From assembly GCA_024275615.1 (NCBI GenBank), contig JAJRYU010000006.1, positions 1-6,932 on the forward strand: a stretch of DNA of 6,932 nucleotides. Reading direction: 5' to 3'. The DNA is from Planctomycetota bacterium. Its GTDB lineage: Bacteria; Planctomycetota; GCA-002687715; DRQF01. The notes beneath the pieces were generated by a model. The model saw nothing but the letters and a program-made list of their open reading frames with translations, made no database searches and had not been told where the DNA came from. The translations under genes were made by a program, and so were the position numbers. Below, piece by piece: positions 4,901 through 6,932 of this stretch (position 1 is the stretch's first letter; every line of letters begins with the position of its first letter).

Positions 4901-6595
4901 TCAGACAACCTCGGCCCGATCCAGATGACGATATACGGTCATGACCGAGACGCCGAGGGCCTTTGCGATTTCGCTCTTCTTTACTCCCTGCTCATGTAGT
5001 TCCACAATCTGTTCCGATTTCTTCAGGCCGATGTAGGTCTTCGATGGTCGCACGAATGCCGGGCGATCAAGCTGCAAAAGAGGAGCCATGGCCTCACCGA
5101 ACTTCTCTTGAGCTTCGTATAGTTTCTCCCACGGTAGCTGCACGTAGTGAATTAAAAGTTCATCCTCGCTAAGAGTCTTATGCGCCAGAATCAGGCTGGC
5201 GGATTCGGCGTCAGCAAGTTGAAGAATCCTAGTTGCGGCAGTCTTTCTCAATTTACCGAAACTGTAACTTGGAAATTCTGGATCGTCACGCTGAATTCGT
5301 TTTACGAGGCGAGTCCAATAGCGAGTGACCCCATTACTGTAATTGCCCGCTTTGGTTTTTCGCCAAAGAGGTTTTCCAGAGTCAGTCAAAAACACAATGT
5401 CTTGGTTTCCGTCGTCAATCTTCTTCAATCCCGCTCGCTGCTCCAAATGCCAGTGCAGCCCTTCAAGTGTTTCGCCCCAAAGCCTATGGCGTGTATCGTT
5501 GCCAGTTTTGAACCGAATCCCAATAATCTCTCGGTTGTCGGGATTGATGAACGGCACACGCAGTTGCCCAATCTCGCCGGGGCCGAATGCGCAGTTCAAC
5601 CCCAAGAGAAACAAGAGACGTTCCGCTGGGAGTGCATACTTTGAGAGCAACTCAATATGCTCATCAGGCAGCGTCGAAAGTTTCTTCTTCTGACTCCGAA
5701 GGTATTTTTCCTCATCAGTTATCGGCACGGGCTTCTTTACGAGCTTCCGAAACTTTCGGGGCTCGATCCAATGAAAGTCGTCGGATGAGTCAAGCCAATC
5801 AAAGAACAGTGAAATCACTTTGATGATGCTGGACGCACTCTTGGGCGTCAGCCGAGTGAGTTTGTTGTTGCTGTTCTTCCTTTTCTTCAAGCGGGATTGG
5901 AACGTGATCGGCCTCGACCTGATCACGTCAACCATTTCCTGACAAATCGGAAGTGTGACCATGCCAAGGTCGAGACCGAGTAAGTCACGACGTTCTTTCT
6001 TCCCATCTTTGATTCGGAATGCTTCAGCAAGGTAGTTCTCCCATGAACCGAATTGCGTCAGTCGAGTTTTACCCCACGTGCTAAGTGCCCCGTCTGGTTC
6101 GAGAGCGCTTGTGTGCAGATAGTCCCGGAAAGCTGAAATTGTTTCGGCAACTGTTTGGCCTGTTCGTTCGGCGTTTTCACGCACGGAAAGGGATTGCTTG
6201 CGGGCACCAATCTCTTGACTGACCTTTTTGACGCCTTCTTCGTACAAGGACGTGTCGGATGGACTGAACTCGTCACCAATTTCGTTCACCGCATCAACGT
6301 ATTTGGCCGGGTCAGTTTGCGCCTTGTAGGTCGGAGGCAGAACAGGTGGCTTTCCTTTTGCGATTGCCTTCGCAGCCTTGAGATACTCGGGAGTCCAGTG
6401 GAAGCCAAACGGAAGAAAAGGATCGGTGTGACGTTCCTGATGTGCCCATAATTCTCGGATCAAGTCCTCACGCTTCTCGGCTTCCTTCAGGTCGAAGCCG
6501 AGCAGGAACTTCTCCGAGTACCCTTTTTGGTTTCGACCGATGTATCTGGGGATGCCGTTTTTGCCCCGTTTCAACTTCTTCTCGTAGGTTGCCAT
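4901..6595 (-). CDS. large tyrosine recombinase (integrase) with C-terminal HTH
   Basis: This 564-aa protein is probably the element's integrase, cutting and joining DNA at attachment sites through a tyrosine. The catalytic half is at about 310-500. It shows the active-site lysine in IRFKTGN (Lys363), the second arginine in KLRKT (Arg450), a histidine in LILAHKT (His472) and the likely nucleophile in LLIHYVQ (Tyr484). The first arginine is absent: CAFGPGEIGQL has Gly338 where GxRxxE would place it. The second-box histidine is Gly447. These changes suggest a divergent branch; I cannot say whether it is active. The last 45 residues (from about KSEQIVELHEQGVKKSEIAK) form a resolvase/Hin-like HTH after the catalytic tyrosine, an unusual addition. 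The ATG at 6595 (MATYEKK) has GGA 9 bases upstream; an in-frame ATG at 6613 lacks a site. It reads away from ssrA. Confidence 0.88.
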   Translation of the reverse strand: MATYEKKLKRGKNGIPRYIGRNQKGYSEKFLLGFDLKEAEKREDLIRELWAHQERHTDPFLPFGFHWTPEYLKAAKAIAKGKPPVLPPTYKAQTDPAKYVDAVNEIGDEFSPSDTSLYEEGVKKVSQEIGARKQSLSVRENAERTGQTVAETISAFRDYLHTSALEPDGALSTWGKTRLTQFGSWENYLAEAFRIKDGKKERRDLLGLDLGMVTLPICQEMVDVIRSRPITFQSRLKKRKNSNNKLTRLTPKSASSIIKVISLFFDWLDSSDDFHWIEPRKFRKLVKKPVPITDEEKYLRSQKKKLSTLPDEHIELLSKYALPAERLLFLLGLNCAFGPGEIGQLRVPFINPDNREIIGIRFKTGNDTRHRLWGETLEGLHWHLEQRAGLKKIDDGNQDIVFLTDSGKPLWRKTKAGNYSNGVTRYWTRLVKRIQRDDPEFPSYSFGKLRKTAATRILQLADAESASLILAHKTLSEDELLIHYVQLPWEKLYEAQEKFGEAMAPLLQLDRPAFVRPSKTYIGLKKSEQIVELHEQGVKKSEIAKALGVSVMTVYRHLDRAEVV

Positions 6596-6620
6596 TTGTC
6601 TGATTCCAGTCATCGCAAAA

Positions 6621-6700
6621 GTCTGTTTTCATGAATCCTACCCTCGTGGTGTTGATTCGACTAGGCTGAAAACAGACAATGGCGGCACCGAAAACAGACA
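6621..6700. promoter_or_regulatory. GAAAACAGAC repeats upstream of the recombinase (likely operator or arm-type sites)
   Basis: GAAAACAGACA occurs at 6668-6678 and 6690-6700, exactly 22 bp apart, about two helical turns. A 10-bp inverted copy, GTCTGTTTTC, is at 6621-6630, close to the recombinase start. No convincing promoter was found, but the repeats lie where it should be. They could be autoregulatory operators bound by the recombinase HTH, or arm sites used in recombination; both are inference. Confidence 0.6.
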
Positions 6701-6764
6701 AAATGACGGTAAAACCGAGTGATTTGCGGCCTAAATGTTAGGCGTAAATGACTGCAATTCCAAT

Positions 6765-6800
6765 AAAAACAGCCACTTGCGTGATTCGCAAGTGGCTGTT
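6765..6800 (-). terminator. intrinsic terminator of ssrA
   Basis: AACAGCCACTTGCG and its exact complement (6768-6781 and 6787-6800) form a 14-bp stem with a 5-base loop. Read on the minus strand the stem ends directly in a run of T (6765-6769). It begins 6 bases after the tmRNA 3' end, the right place and direction to end ssrA transcription and to shield the recombinase region. Confidence 0.85.
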
Positions 6801-6805
6801 GAATG

Positions 6806-6832
6806 TGGAGGCGGCGGGAATCGAACCCGCGT
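6806..6832 (-). other. probable attachment-site region in the ssrA 3' end (inferred)
   Basis: Integrative elements often use the T-arm and acceptor end of tmRNA genes, and a recombinase gene starts about 210 bases away. This block holds the T-stem (GCGGG/CCCGC) and acceptor strand. I found no second copy in the window, so the crossover point is not visible and the call rests on gene context. Confidence 0.4.
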
Positions 6833-6932
6833 CCCGAGATGCTTCCATGTAAACTTCTACGTGTGTAGTCGATTATTTGATTTTCGCGGCGGACGGCTCC
6901 AACCGACGGGATCTGCCTGCCGCTAGACGAAA
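6806..6932 (-). ncRNA. ssrA: transfer-messenger RNA, 3' portion
   Basis: On the minus strand the end of the window reads as the 3' part of tmRNA, which rescues stalled ribosomes with SmpB and tags proteins for degradation. It shows the helix around CTACACACGTAG, then GGACGCGGGTTCGATTCC, giving T-stem GCGGG/CCCGC with loop TTCGATT. The acceptor strand CGCCTCC and discriminator A follow. The terminal CCA is not encoded; the genome continues CAT, so it must be added after transcription. A GCGGC/GCCGC pairing upstream is consistent with a pseudoknot. The 5' half, the matching acceptor strand and the tag-peptide frame lie beyond the window. Confidence 0.9.

Noticed and set aside
5180..5644. 154-aa plus-strand open frame (and overlapping ones at 5343-5693)
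   Set aside because: Antisense to the recombinase catalytic region; it reads as a shadow of that gene.
6729..6743. GCCTAA-ATG-TTAGGC hairpin resembling integron attC core ends
   Set aside because: It is only 15 bp with a 3-base loop and lacks the paired inner boxes and length of an attC site; no integron integrase is present.
6735..6926. 63-aa plus-strand frame at the right edge
   Set aside because: It covers the ssrA terminator and tmRNA on the opposite strand; the GNRTRVPR-like peptide is the usual translation of a tRNA/tmRNA T-arm.
1..6932. CRISPR array or tRNA genes
   Set aside because: No regularly spaced repeat of CRISPR length and no complete tRNA fold was seen; the only tRNA-like structure is the tmRNA end.

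Overview
The window looks like one end of an integrative mobile element next to the host tmRNA gene (ssrA). The right edge (6806-6932, minus strand) carries the 3' part of a one-piece tmRNA, with its T-arm and acceptor strand, followed by a strong intrinsic terminator. Just downstream lies a large tyrosine recombinase gene (4901-6595, minus). An integrase beside an ssrA 3' end is a classic element arrangement. The second attachment site is not in the window and would lie beyond the left edge. The host is a bacterium of moderate GC using AGGAG-type ribosome binding sites. The divergent recombinase and the AAA+ style make me suspect a planctomycete, but that is inference from protein style and not proof.

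Layout, left to right. 1-298: end of a plus-strand reading frame of unknown function, containing a 16-bp perfect inverted repeat. 299-540: no convincing gene; this stretch sits mostly inside a 264-bp segment (347-610) bounded by imperfect terminal inverted repeats of about 40 bp. The right repeat runs into the 3' end of the next gene. 541-2678: three minus-strand genes, each with an AGGAG ribosome binding site. In transcription order they are a ParB-like/HTH/DNA methyltransferase fusion, a 134-aa protein with a possible C-terminal DNA-binding segment, and a 170-aa helical protein. 2679-2855: a divergent control region with a good minus-strand promoter and phased CTGTCA repeats. 2856-4808: a plus-strand gene for an unusual fusion of a DUF5131 (phage Gp37/Gp68-like, Cys-motif) domain, a lysine-rich linker, a AAA+ ATPase and a C-terminal HTH-like segment. 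4809-4900: a 14-bp perfect inverted repeat built from the same CTGTCA motif. 4901-6595: the recombinase. 6596-6805: recombinase control region with GAAAACAGAC repeats, then the ssrA terminator.

How the genes may work together (inference): the recombinase moves the element. The divergent pair, ParB-methyltransferase and DUF5131-AAA+, forms the core cargo and seems tied together by a shared 13-bp motif, TGTCAAACTGTCA. This occurs over the methyltransferase transcription start and, inverted, just after the DUF5131-AAA+ gene. A module that modifies, marks or protects DNA is the simplest reading. No restriction endonuclease partner, replication protein or conjugation gene is visible. The DUF5131-AAA+ fusion is the strongest candidate for something undescribed.
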